Below are positions 1-10,049 of a stretch of 64,000 bases of DNA, piece by piece. A program made the translations under genes and the position numbers. Position 1 is the stretch's first letter; each line of letters opens with the position of its first letter. This DNA is from Phycomyces blakesleeanus NRRL 1555(-). Taxonomy: Eukaryota > Mucoromycota > Mucoromycetes > Mucorales > Phycomycetaceae. Below the pieces are notes generated by a model that saw only the letters and a list, made by a program, of their open reading frames with translations, made no database searches and was not told the DNA's origin. The stretch spans positions 2,347,223 to 2,411,222 of the forward strand of contig NW_017265135.1 of NCBI RefSeq assembly GCF_001638985.1. The letters are read 5' to 3'.

Positions 1-3000
1 ATCGTCATCCCACCCCAGTTCCTGAATCTGTCTCTTTAATTCAATGGGGAAATTACTCGCATTTTTAAGTTTTGACATCCAACGCGGTTCATCCATGGTA
101 TATTGGTTACTTCCGAGATCGGTTGGAACAAACGGTGTTGAGAATGCACCGCCATCTCCTCGAAATGGGCGACGGCGGGAAGAGATTGGAATATATTCTT
201 GAGCAAGAACATTAAAGCGATACGCATTGATAGCAGCATGCTTTCGGATAGCAGAAATTCTACAAGTAGGGTTTGTGCTAGATAAAATTTATGTAAGCGT
301 AACACGCTTTTAAAATAATAATTATAGAAATTGTTTTTACCTGTAGAAGTCGCGAGTAGTTACTTCTATAACAGTTTTTGGTACTTTTTCTCCACATTGC
401 ATAAGCAAAAATGCGGCTGGTATAAATACTTGTGGATTACGATCATCGGTGAATCTCTCCCACAATGGAGTGACTAGGCGAGAAAATTCTTGAGTAGACA
501 ATGTTGTAAAAACGGCGACAAGTAAGGAAAAAACCGAGCCAAATGGATCCTGGTTGATCTTTGGTAATCTTTCCAGTCGTCGCTTAGCTAAAGTTGTAGC
601 AGGTCCATCTTGTAGAGATTCATTGTAGGAAATTCGAAGAGGGGGGTGGGTACTAAGAGATATTTCAGTCTCTAAATTTATAGAATACTCTGTTATGATG
701 CTTTTGAGTCGTCTATTTCGTTGGATTAACGGATTTGGTTGCTCATCACTTGTTCCATAGTCATTGCTAACAGTGCTATGACCTGATTCAGCTGATTCAG
801 ATCTAGGTGGTACTCTTGAAACTGGTCTATCATTGTAAGAACCCGTGCTTGCAGCTTCTTTAGCTAACTCGTCAACTGTAAGGGCATGTACAATTCTGAT
901 CTTCTCAAACATAAGTGTAACGTCGTCAAGAAAAGTGTTGTGGAGCATTACTGAAGTACGTGGCATTCTTGGTCCGTTTTCTCCATCACTGCTCGCTGCT
1001 TCCCATGGTGAAGTCATTTTCTCTGAATCGAGATAAAGTTCTGCAGTGGCTACTGGTTGTGTGGCCCACTCTATAGACCGTGTCAGCCATCCTGGACGAT
1101 GAGTAGTATTACAGAAAAATCGTATATCAAGAAATATGTTGCAAATGATTACTCGGAGTGGGATTGGTATCAAAACAAGCTTTTCTTTAGCTGTCATAAA
1201 AACAGATATACGCCTTTCCAAATCAATCAGGAACTTCTTCGCAATCTCGTCTTCTTCCATGTTCCGGTCTCTATCCCTTTGCTTGTCCCTCAATTCTTTG
1301 ATAGCCTCTGAAAATTCAGCTGCAACAACGCATTGTCCAAGAGTTGTACTTCCCCATTTTGTATCTGATGCGTTATCCGAATTCCCTGCTGATAATAATT
1401 GAGTAGGATTATACTCGCGCTCTGAACGCCTTGTTCTTTTATTTCCAACATCGCTCAGGAGGAGTACATTGATCATTTCGGCATCCTGCATCCAGTATTG
1501 AACTCCTGAAAGGTATCGTCGTAGACAGGACATGAGGGTTAATAAGCTAACAACCTTTTCTTGATCATTAGAAGCTACACACGACACAACAGGTTTATAA
1601 AATATCGGTCTATACGATTTTGCTATTTTTGACAGAAGATCGCTCAAGGAGGGGATGTTTTCTGGGTATGTTGAAGTGATTGTGGTAAAGATAGTTGGTA
1701 TAGTTCGTTTGACAATTTCATTGCTGATGTTATGGTCAACGTTGAAAGCCAGGTTGTGATATACTCTTACAGAACGCTCACTTAATGAGTCTTCTAGCAT
1801 AGCTTCAGTACCAAAGACGATGGATTCGCTGTAACCTCCATGCCAAAATTCTTCAAAATACGTCTTGATGTCGCTTAGAATATTCTGCGGTATATTAATT
1901 TCGTGGGGTGTGTCGACTGGAAGACCTGAGTTGTGTTCATCAGTTGGATAGGAAAATCCATGATCGTATGTTGAGCTTTGTACAGAGGGTTGAGGGCTAT
2001 GATTTGGCGAGAATCTACTGTTGTTTATTATGGCTTCTTCGAGGCTCGAAACGGACAGGAGGGACAGAAGCATTGTCACCAGATTGAGCGCCACGTTCTT
2101 TTGTTTATAGTCTTTATCTTTATCCCGCAAATTTACTTCGAGAATTGATACTGGTAATTTGGTCTGAATAAATTGAAGATAGAGTAGCAAAGTAGAATCG
2201 TGATGACATAGATCGTTTTTGTGCCCATTTAAGAATATCTCAGTAGCTATTAATAGCATAGTATATTAGACACTCCCAAAATTTTGAGTTGATGTACTAT
2301 AGAAAACTTGCCAGCCTCAGATAATACAAATACAACTTTCAAATAAGCTGGTAATACGTCTAGTGTTGGCTCAGACCAATACCGCTAAAACGTAAATCAA
2401 AAGTAAATATAAAAGAAACAAACTATTAAAGGATATGTTTAGTTAGGCGGTCTTTTATGACTTACTGGAAGTAGGTTGGATATGATTAGTTTATCTCGGG
2501 GGTTTTCTTGTGAGGTTGTCCCATGAAAAGACACATTTCCTTTGTATGGATTTTCATAAGCATATTTCCCTGTCATGAGAGATTTGCAAAGACTTTCTAC
2601 GACACAAAATCTTGCAATAGATACAGGGGCGGTACTTGTTAAGGAAGCTGTATAATAAGAGTCCCATTGATCTCCAGCAATGGGAATCATATCACCACTT
2701 GCTAAAATGTCTAGCATTTCAATAATATTATCTCTAGCAGTGTCGCTTTCTTCATCAAAACATAGGGGTTCCTGGCCGGTTATAGGAATAGGTGAAATGC
2801 TTACTAATGCATTCACTAGAGTGTATACAAGCGAATTAAATGCTCCTGGCGTTGAAGGTAAAAGGAGTGTATTTCCTATCAAAGGAGACATTATTTCTTT
2901 TAAGGTCGAAATGATTCGTATCTAAAAGAAAAAGAAAATTAAAATTTGTAGGATTAATTAGGATTCACGTATTATTGTTCAATGGTTTACCTTGAGTTGT

Positions 3001-3091
3001 AACTGATTTGTTTCCATCAGTCTGCAGCAAAATATTATTTGTTCAAAGTTTTCCTGTAGAGTAATAAAATAAAGAAGTATTAGTAAAATGG

Positions 3092-3125
<34 letters not shown>

Positions 3126-4148
3126 CTCTTACATCTGGTGTTAATTGTGTAAATCTCCCCCGAATATAATCAAATATATCTAAGGCTTGTCTACAATCAT
3201 CCACTACAAAGGAACAAACGTTTCATTATTTATATGATATTTTTCTTGGGATTGACCTATACACATACACTTATCACTATTGAATAAAAACTGATCAAAT
3301 GGAACAGCAAGGATAGCTAATATCTCTCCTGTTAATGGAAGCCTTGTTGCTTGTTTATGCTTCCGAAGAATCTCCACCAGGGATGTCATAATTGCTGATA
3401 CTCGAGTAATATCTGATCGAGATTCTTTGCTTAGTTTATCTGCTAAATCTCCTGTAGAGGATGTCTGTGCACTTGTTTCTACTCTTGGATGTCGAGGAAA
3501 CAGATGAAGTTTGTGAGATGTAGGTTCACTTGGAACACTTATATTGGAGTCAAGAGGCTCTGAAGAAGAATTTGTAAAGCTGGCATGCTGACCACGAGTG
3601 TTGAATTGCATAAGCATTTTATCTAACGCACGTTCAAGGCGATATATATCCTGCTGTACTGCTGTTGTCGTGGCATAGATACCATTATTGTGCATGAATC
3701 GACTGGTACGAAAATTACGACCGAAATTGGTCATACCTGCAGCTTGAGCAGCAGCAAGGGTTGTGGAGGCCATATTGTATTGTCGGTGATCGTTCTGCAA
3801 ATTCATTATAGGATCTGAGGTGGTCTGACCGCGGGAGAATGGATTGAATATAGGGCCACGTTGTCCAATTCGTTGATTGACTAAGGGGGATCGGGAAGTG
3901 GACGATGGTAATGTAATCGAGGTCGAAGCCGAAGAAATAGAGGTTGATGGGGGTAGGGCCGCGATTGTATCTTCTGATATGGCAGGCTGGAGATTATCGC
4001 GTACCTTATCCCAGCCTAATGTCATTGCCCTTTTCGACTTTTCGAATTCTTGCCTGTGTAATGATACATTCCGCCGTGGTGGTAGAAGTCTTGGCTGATT
4101 CTGGGGTGTTGATGAGCCGCTCGAATCTCCAGTGTGATCATTGGACAT
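1..4148 (-). CDS. UNC80-like channel-complex protein, 5' part, truncated by the window edge
   Basis: Seven exons can be joined in phase: 4148-3269, 3203-3133, 3053-2991, 2921-2466, 2384-2298, 2238-341 and 277-<1, giving 1244 codons with the gene still open at base 1. The last exon begins after the acceptor TTTTATCTAG and reads in a different frame from the longest ORF there; it gives RRRPFRGDGGAFSTPF and LKRQIQELGWDD. The stretch PAAFLLMQCGEKVPKTVIEV followed by FVPTDLGSNQYTMDEPRW resembles, from memory, the central part of animal UNC80, the large helical-repeat subunit of the NALCN sodium-leak channel complex. The first 200 residues are Ser/Thr-rich and probably disordered. Fungi have the related channel Cch1, so a role at a plasma-membrane cation channel is inferred. 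The exon 5/6 junction is the least certain. Confidence 0.68.
3093..3122. repeat. (TA)n microsatellite in an intron
   Basis: About 14 TA units lie in the intron between exons 2 and 3 of the UNC80-like gene. Similar TA runs occur at 4511-4553, 19023-19039 and 22115-22144. Confidence 0.9.
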
Positions 4149-4586
4149 TCTTTACGGAATAAGTGGACCTGTGTCAGGATGGTAATATTTATTGGAACCA
4201 AATGTGATTATATATAGTCTACCTTTTTGCAAACCGTACTTTTTTACTTTCCGGTAGATCTGTAAAAGGGTGTCCAGTGTACTACTCTTACGATTCAGTC
4301 GGGTATCCAATGGACTTAGGATACTGGATCCTGTGACTTGATTTGCGTTTATCCGAAGTAATGTTGAATGCACATATTGGTAAGACTTGGATAAGATGGT
4401 GGTTAATTTAACATAATTTATACAAGATAATAATAATTATTCAAATGAAATTGTGTACAAAAATGATTTATATTATAAAAAGACGTATATTTTGGTTTAT
4501 CTTTTAATAAATATATATGTGTATATGTGTATATATGTATATATGTATATATACTACAATTCACAGGAGTACATCGTTTTAATCTA
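4149..4586. other. Spacer upstream of the UNC80-like gene
   Basis: This spacer holds the presumed promoter of the UNC80-like gene and the 3' flank of the p24 gene. A 73-codon minus-strand ORF (4152-4373) cannot be joined in frame to the UNC80-like start through a plausible intron. TA/GT-rich repeats lie at 4511-4553. Confidence 0.5.
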
Positions 4587-5311
4587 TTATACGCCTCCCT
4601 TCTTGGCCTTGAAGAAGTTTCTAATGACAAAGACCTGAAAACCTGACATTCCGACAATAGCCAGACTCTCAAAGATGGCGCACCAGTAGATTCTGCTTTC
4701 AGTAGATAAAACTGTGCTTGAGTTACGGTTCTCTCTTGTACGGAAGTATTTCTGGGTGCGTGAAATATCGGTCAAGGACTGTGCAATGCGATTGAGGATA
4801 TCCTCCATTGTAGAGACTACTGGAGGTGTCTGGCTGCTGCTATCGCTCTTTGCTATATTATCTCTAATTTCGCTCTCAACAGTGATTTCAAAATCTATTA
4901 ATTTATCGGCAAAGGTGGACATGCTGTTGGAGAAACAGAATGAATATTCTCCAACGTCTTGTGCGGTAAATACATAGTCTCCCTGTCTCTTGCGTTCACC
5001 ATCCAAGACAATTTCTCCCCTGGGACTCTTGACGTCAAAATCAATATCGAAATTTCCTCCCGACTGAACCTGAGTTTTTATGAAATTGATTAGCACAACT
5101 GATATAATGTTTTCTCGGCAGAGAAATAAGTTTGCTTTACCGCGAAATAGAAACCGAGCTTCTTTGATGGGGCATCAGACCAGACGTAAAAACATGCAGT
5201 CTCATGAGCAGCAACATTGTATGATAATGCAGTTGCATTTGTGATTTCTGGGAAAGCCACAAGCGAGATTAAGATACTCAGTAGTAAGATGAATATTGTA
5301 TGATGTGACAT
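4587..5311 (-). CDS. p24/emp24 (TMED) family cargo receptor
   Basis: Two exons (5311-5141 and 5069-4587) joined by a GTAAAG...CTCAG intron in phase 0 give 217 residues, the usual p24 size. The protein has a signal peptide (residues about 1-28), a GOLD beta-sandwich with the paired Cys of ETACFYVW and EYSFCFSN, a coiled-coil stalk containing the typical ISRTQKYFRTRENRNSST, one C-terminal membrane span and the short cytosolic tail RNFFKAKKGGV. These proteins cycle between ER and Golgi and help load COPII and COPI vesicles. The tail lacks a classical C-terminal KKXX. Which p24 subfamily it belongs to cannot be decided here. Confidence 0.9.
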
Positions 5312-5990
5312 GGTTTCTTTTTTGATCTTCCTTGCTGATGATGGTCAATAATCTAAGGATTCCCAATGGACAGTTGGCTGGTAACTAACACTGTAGGAAA
5401 TTGTAAATTTTATAACTCCGGGCGCGTATAAAATCGATATGCTTATATACTACAAAATACAGGAAGTCACACTTTCCTGAACCTGAAAGAATTCGCCAGG
5501 TCCAGCACAAACTCGGTGTGGACAGACTAAAAAATTCAAAAAAAGGTTCAAAAAAAGGGCAAAACGAGCTCGTCTTGAACTTGGCCAATCAGACTAATTT
5601 ATGACTGACCACACCTTTTTTTTAAAAAAACTTTTAGTCTGTGCACACCTTTTTTAGCACACTTGAAAGTATCGCAACTCGACACCTTTATTACACGTAC
5701 TCCCTTAATAGACAACTTTCTCCATAAGCTGAATGTCAGTTATACTTGGGTTCATGTCCATCTAATATTCATCCAATATTCTTCTTGAAGAATAAGTTAT
5801 AAATTGATTGCAATTTTTGATTACGTCAACTCCATGAGCACTACGTCTTGCATATTTATCTCTTTGTCTTTTTTTTTACCCTAAAGTATTTTGCCGATTC
5901 ACATATCCACTGGGCTGTTAAGATTAGCTGTGTAACTGTAGAATGAACCCACATAGTGAGTCAATATATAACAGCTGAAATGAATAGTAT
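5312..5990. other. AT-rich spacer, no gene seen
   Basis: Promoter side of the p24 gene. Several T and A homopolymer runs occur around 5530-5650; no coding structure with consistent splice sites is visible. Confidence 0.5.
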
Positions 5991-8900
5991 AAACAAAGGT
6001 CATATTCGCAAATTTGAGAAAGACTAATCGAATGCGTCGAAAAAAAAACGCCGCAAGGAACTCTTTACCAAGGTGTAAACACCTCGACACCATCTTTTCT
6101 ATAAAGTAATACCAAGTGAACCTTATCTGAGAGTTTTGCCAAATAAAGTTCCAACAAAAGAGATCGTGTAGAAGGGCCAGTGAAAGACTTGGAGGAATGC
6201 TTCTTTACTTCTATGAGAGACCGCGTAAAAGAACTTGTCAAGAAAACTAAAACTCAATATAAAACAAATGAACTGAAAAAAAAAGCTCCTAAATGTACAG
6301 ACCCTACTTCCAGGAATAATAACGAACGCAGTACAGCTTACCAAGTGTGACAGAAGTAATGCGCTCACATACGGAGCACCGCCCTGGGCTGAATATGGTG
6401 ATGAATGGAAAAAGTTCGTATCTCAAAACTTCGACAAAATAGCTGAGGCTGGAGTGGATTTGGTGGTAAAAGTATCAGCTAAAGATTACACTTCTGCCAC
6501 TCAACCAAACAAAAAGCCGTATGACGGAATAAGAACGTGCGCGGTCCAAATAAATACCTTCTTCAGAGCGGATCTCCCTTCTAATGTAAAGACATTCGTG
6601 TGTACTAGATTACAAGATTCAATGGTTACCTCGGCAGACTATACCCTTTGTTTTTTTTTGGCACTCGTAAATATGATGATTAGTTAGTTGAGGACCAGTG
6701 AATTTTTTTTGGCAACAATGATATCAAGATTAAAAAAGTTCCTGGCTTCAACCTCTCCGAGTTGCTGCCTTTTATTGCAAGTACCGAGCCAAAATACACT
6801 ATCCAGCCGTTGGAAAGAATTTAATTGATTCTAATTTGTTTAACAGTAACCTCAAATGTCTCTTCACAAGCAAGCATCCGCAAGCTATACATAGCTATTT
6901 TTTTGTGCCCGTGGTGCTAAAGAAGACAATTTAAACGCCCATCCTGTGCAAAATAGTCTATTTTGTTCTTTTAAAGAATTCAGTCTTTGAAAAACAAGGC
7001 TTTTGTTTTGAGAAGGTATCATTATTAACAATGGGGGTAGCTCTTAAAATGCACCTGGTTAACTTCGAGAATATGTGAGACTGCAAGAAGATAATCAGCA
7101 AACTTTTGGGAAAAGTGATACTAGTGCTACTTCGCTACTATCTTACCTGCAATAGAGAGTCGAAGCGTGTCTCGACCACAACAACAAGAAGCCCACCTGA
7201 AAAGAAGGATATGAGAGACCATACGCGCTATGTTTGCCGTGCTGAGGATAAAAAGCCGAAAAAGTTGATACAAAGAAAGGAAAAAGCAGACGGATAAGAA
7301 AAGTGGACCACTAAGATAAATAGTGCGAAGGAGCGTCTAACAAAGTTAAGGCATATTTTTAAAAAGGTAAAGTGGAAAAATCTTTTATTGACTTGAAATC
7401 GCTAACTAATGCTTTGTTTTATTATAGAAGATAAGCCAAATGATGAATGATAGACAGGAAGCTTTTGCGAAATACAGGCTCGTTGTTCAGGATTTGAACA
7501 GCGCAGAAGGACAGCAAGTTTTTCTGGAAGAAGAGGGGACTTTGAATGATGATGTTCCGGAAAGGAGGTTGAACCAACTCAAGTCCATAATCAAACACTT
7601 GATTTTCAGCAATTATACACCCATATATTTATAAGACGTCAAACATCAGTCTCCTGAGACCTCCACACCCGGACAGTCAGTATGCTCGTTGATCTGCAAT
7701 ACGTTGAAGAAACTCTTTCCTCCGAAGAAACAATATTACGTAATTTTGTATCAAATATATTTCTGTATCTTCACAAACGACGTTTTTAAATCTGCACATC
7801 ATACAAAGTTTACTCGCGCATTATGTCCTTCAACATCATTCTCGTCATCGAGTGCACTACACCTGGATTCAGTTGCATTATATCAGTTATTGACCCAGAA
7901 TCTAGATCAAGAAAAATCGGAAGAACAACCATCAAGTACCAACCAGCCAGAAAATAAAGTGTATAGTAAAATGATGCTCTATAGGTATAATAGAAATGAG
8001 CTGATAGGGTCCTAAGACAAAGCGCGCTAAAACAAAGATGCCACATTTAACGCAGTATTTGATGTGGGAGAGATTCAGAAAGCATGTAAATCGTACGGTC
8101 TATCTTTTGCACATCGGATAACCTGTTTACCAGGAACGAAAACAATACGATTATTGGAATCGAAAAACAAAGTGTGTTCTTTTTTCTGAGCTTCAAAGCT
8201 TAACAAAAGAAGTCAAGACACTTGAATCTGTCCGTAAATGAGAACTAGAGCTGCTAAAAGATAGCAACTTCCAAAAGAAAATCAAGGAATTCAAATCAAA
8301 TTTGGGGACAACAGATGACAAGGATTAGTTATATCGGACGATTGAAAAATATAAAGAATTGAGATATAGATCTTATATAACGGTTAACAAGATCAGAAAC
8401 GAGCTCCCCGAAAAAAAGACAACAGCTCTTTTTCTGAAAGGTGGTAATTCGCTTCAAATCAAGGTTGTATAATGTTAAAGATATTCCTCCATACAGCAGA
8501 CCCCCAATTGAGAAAAGTGGCAAAGGTGTGACTAAGGTGGGTGGCAAAACTATTGTGAACCCTGGTTACTTTAACTATGCGGGTACTGACAATGGCCTGG
8601 TGAAGATGACAGCATCAATACCGGTGTCGTTACCAAGAATGAAAGCTCACCTAAAGGTTTTAAACTATTACATCAGGTTAAGCAACGGCTCCAATAAAAA
8701 CAGTATCAGCTTAAATTTCTCTAAAGAGGAAGAATTATTCCTATGTTTTCCATCAGTTACGAATACGAAGGCTAGTAATTTTGATGTTGGTTGTGAATAT
8801 TTTTGACAACGGATATATTTAGAAAGACGGGAGAAGCATGGCAATTAAGGAAAAGAGGTGCAGTCAATAGAATATTCAATGAGAGAAATGTAATTGATCC

Positions 8901-9325
8901 CAATCACTTCTATTGTCATGACCATCCAATTGTTTTGTAATAAATACGAACAACGACGAAAACTGTGGGATGTTCTCTAACCAAAGGCTTTAGAGAATAC
9001 GGTAGTAAGTGAAAGCAGAAGATACACGGGGAGGCACCCAATGTCTGCACCACAAGTGAGTGTAAGACCTCTCAAATGCCTATATTTTGCTTTTCGACTT
9101 TAACCAACCCGAGGACTCCTAGCAAGAAGGAAGTTACAAAGTCAACAAAGGTACCTTTCTTTGTATCAATTATCAATGTGCAAGTAAGCCAGGAGATACC
9201 CTTTTAGCTCTCTCCATTGCGCTGGTAGGCCTAAGCTCAGTTATGTTTGGTGCTATGCCCCCTCTTTTTTTACAGCGTCAGCAAGATAACTGCTGAATAT
9301 TATACAATAGTAATATCTAAATTCT
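5991..9325 (+). pseudogene. Decayed Fanzor/TnpB-like transposon ORF (long form)
   Basis: The plus strand carries many collinear fragments of one long protein, interrupted by stops and frameshifts. Readable blocks are GAPPWAEYGDEWKKF (6370-), KKPYDGIRTCAVQINTFF (6510-), SMVTSADYTLCFF (6620-), VALKMHLVNFENM (7030-), AFAKYRLVVQD (7460-), YAGTDNGLVKMT (8575-) and a tail with a zinc-ribbon-like CTTSEC...FLCINYQC followed by PGDTLLALSIALVGLSSVMF (9040-9290). GTDNG fits a RuvC-I aspartate motif and the Cys pairs plus final block fit the zinc ribbon/RuvC-III end of TnpB/Fanzor nucleases. The blocks match my memory of a repetitive Mucoralean ORF family. No intact frame exceeds about 120 codons, so it is dead. 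Confidence 0.55.
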
Positions 9326-9625
9326 GTACACGAAGAGACTATTTGGAATCTATGTTGTAGCTCTAGAGGTAAATATCATTGTATAATGTCAATGCCTGTA
9401 TGACTTTTTTATTTGTTAATTATTATTCCAATTCCTTTAAAAAAAGTGGTCACCCATTCCTTGAGAAAAAATAAAGGCACTCGTATAAAACACAGAATTT
9501 TTACTTGGTTTCGGGACCTTTTCAAAAAAAAAATCTAAGAAATCTCTCTCTCTCTCTCTTTTTGGATAGCTTTAATTTTGATTTCAGACGTAACTCTTTA
9601 TTATAACATCGATTTTTAAATTCTA

Positions 9626-9902
9626 CAATCAATACCTCTATAGGGAAGATTGACGGTCTTAACTGTGCGCTATGTGGAGGGCTAGAGGATGATCTACACT
9701 TCTTCTGGACTTGCTCTCTCAAAGCTCGAATTTTGAACCAATTTTTCTCTCGGTTAATTACTACGCCAGACCCTCTGACCTTTGTCCATCTACTCAAAAC
9801 ATGCCTCCCACACTCAAAAAATGTTTTATCTGATAAAAAAATACAAAAAAAACAATCAATACCTATTTTTCTTAAGTTTCTGGCAAATTTTACACATATT
9901 TA
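9626..9902 (+). pseudogene. LINE (non-LTR retrotransposon) C-terminal zinc-knuckle scrap
   Basis: An open plus-strand stretch reads NCALCGGLEDDLHFFWTC and continues for about 90 codons to a stop. CxxC...HxxxxC with HFFWTC is the zf-RVT pattern found at the end of non-LTR retrotransposon reverse transcriptases. No reverse transcriptase core is recognisable upstream, so only the tail survives. The minus-strand ORF over the same bases is an artefact. Confidence 0.6.
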
Positions 9903-10049
9903 AGGCCATAATACAATGTAAAAAAATAATCGATTATTAATAAAAGAAATTGATAAGAAGATGTAGATAATCCGTTTAAATGGTAGAAAGCATTGTATCC
10001 GTATATAAATATGCTATAACTTTTAATTCTCTATATAAATATACTATGT

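Noticed and set aside
36..305. 89-codon minus-strand ORF at the left edge
   Set aside because: The real last visible exon of the UNC80-like gene uses another frame (after the acceptor TTTTATCTAG at 278), which stays open to base 1 and is protein-like; the 89-codon frame ends in a stop.
2405..2440. ATATCCTTT on the minus strand inside an intron of the UNC80-like gene, a possible U12 donor
   Set aside because: The surrounding exons are already joined in phase by a strong GTAAGT donor and CGTTTTAG acceptor; the match is within the intron.
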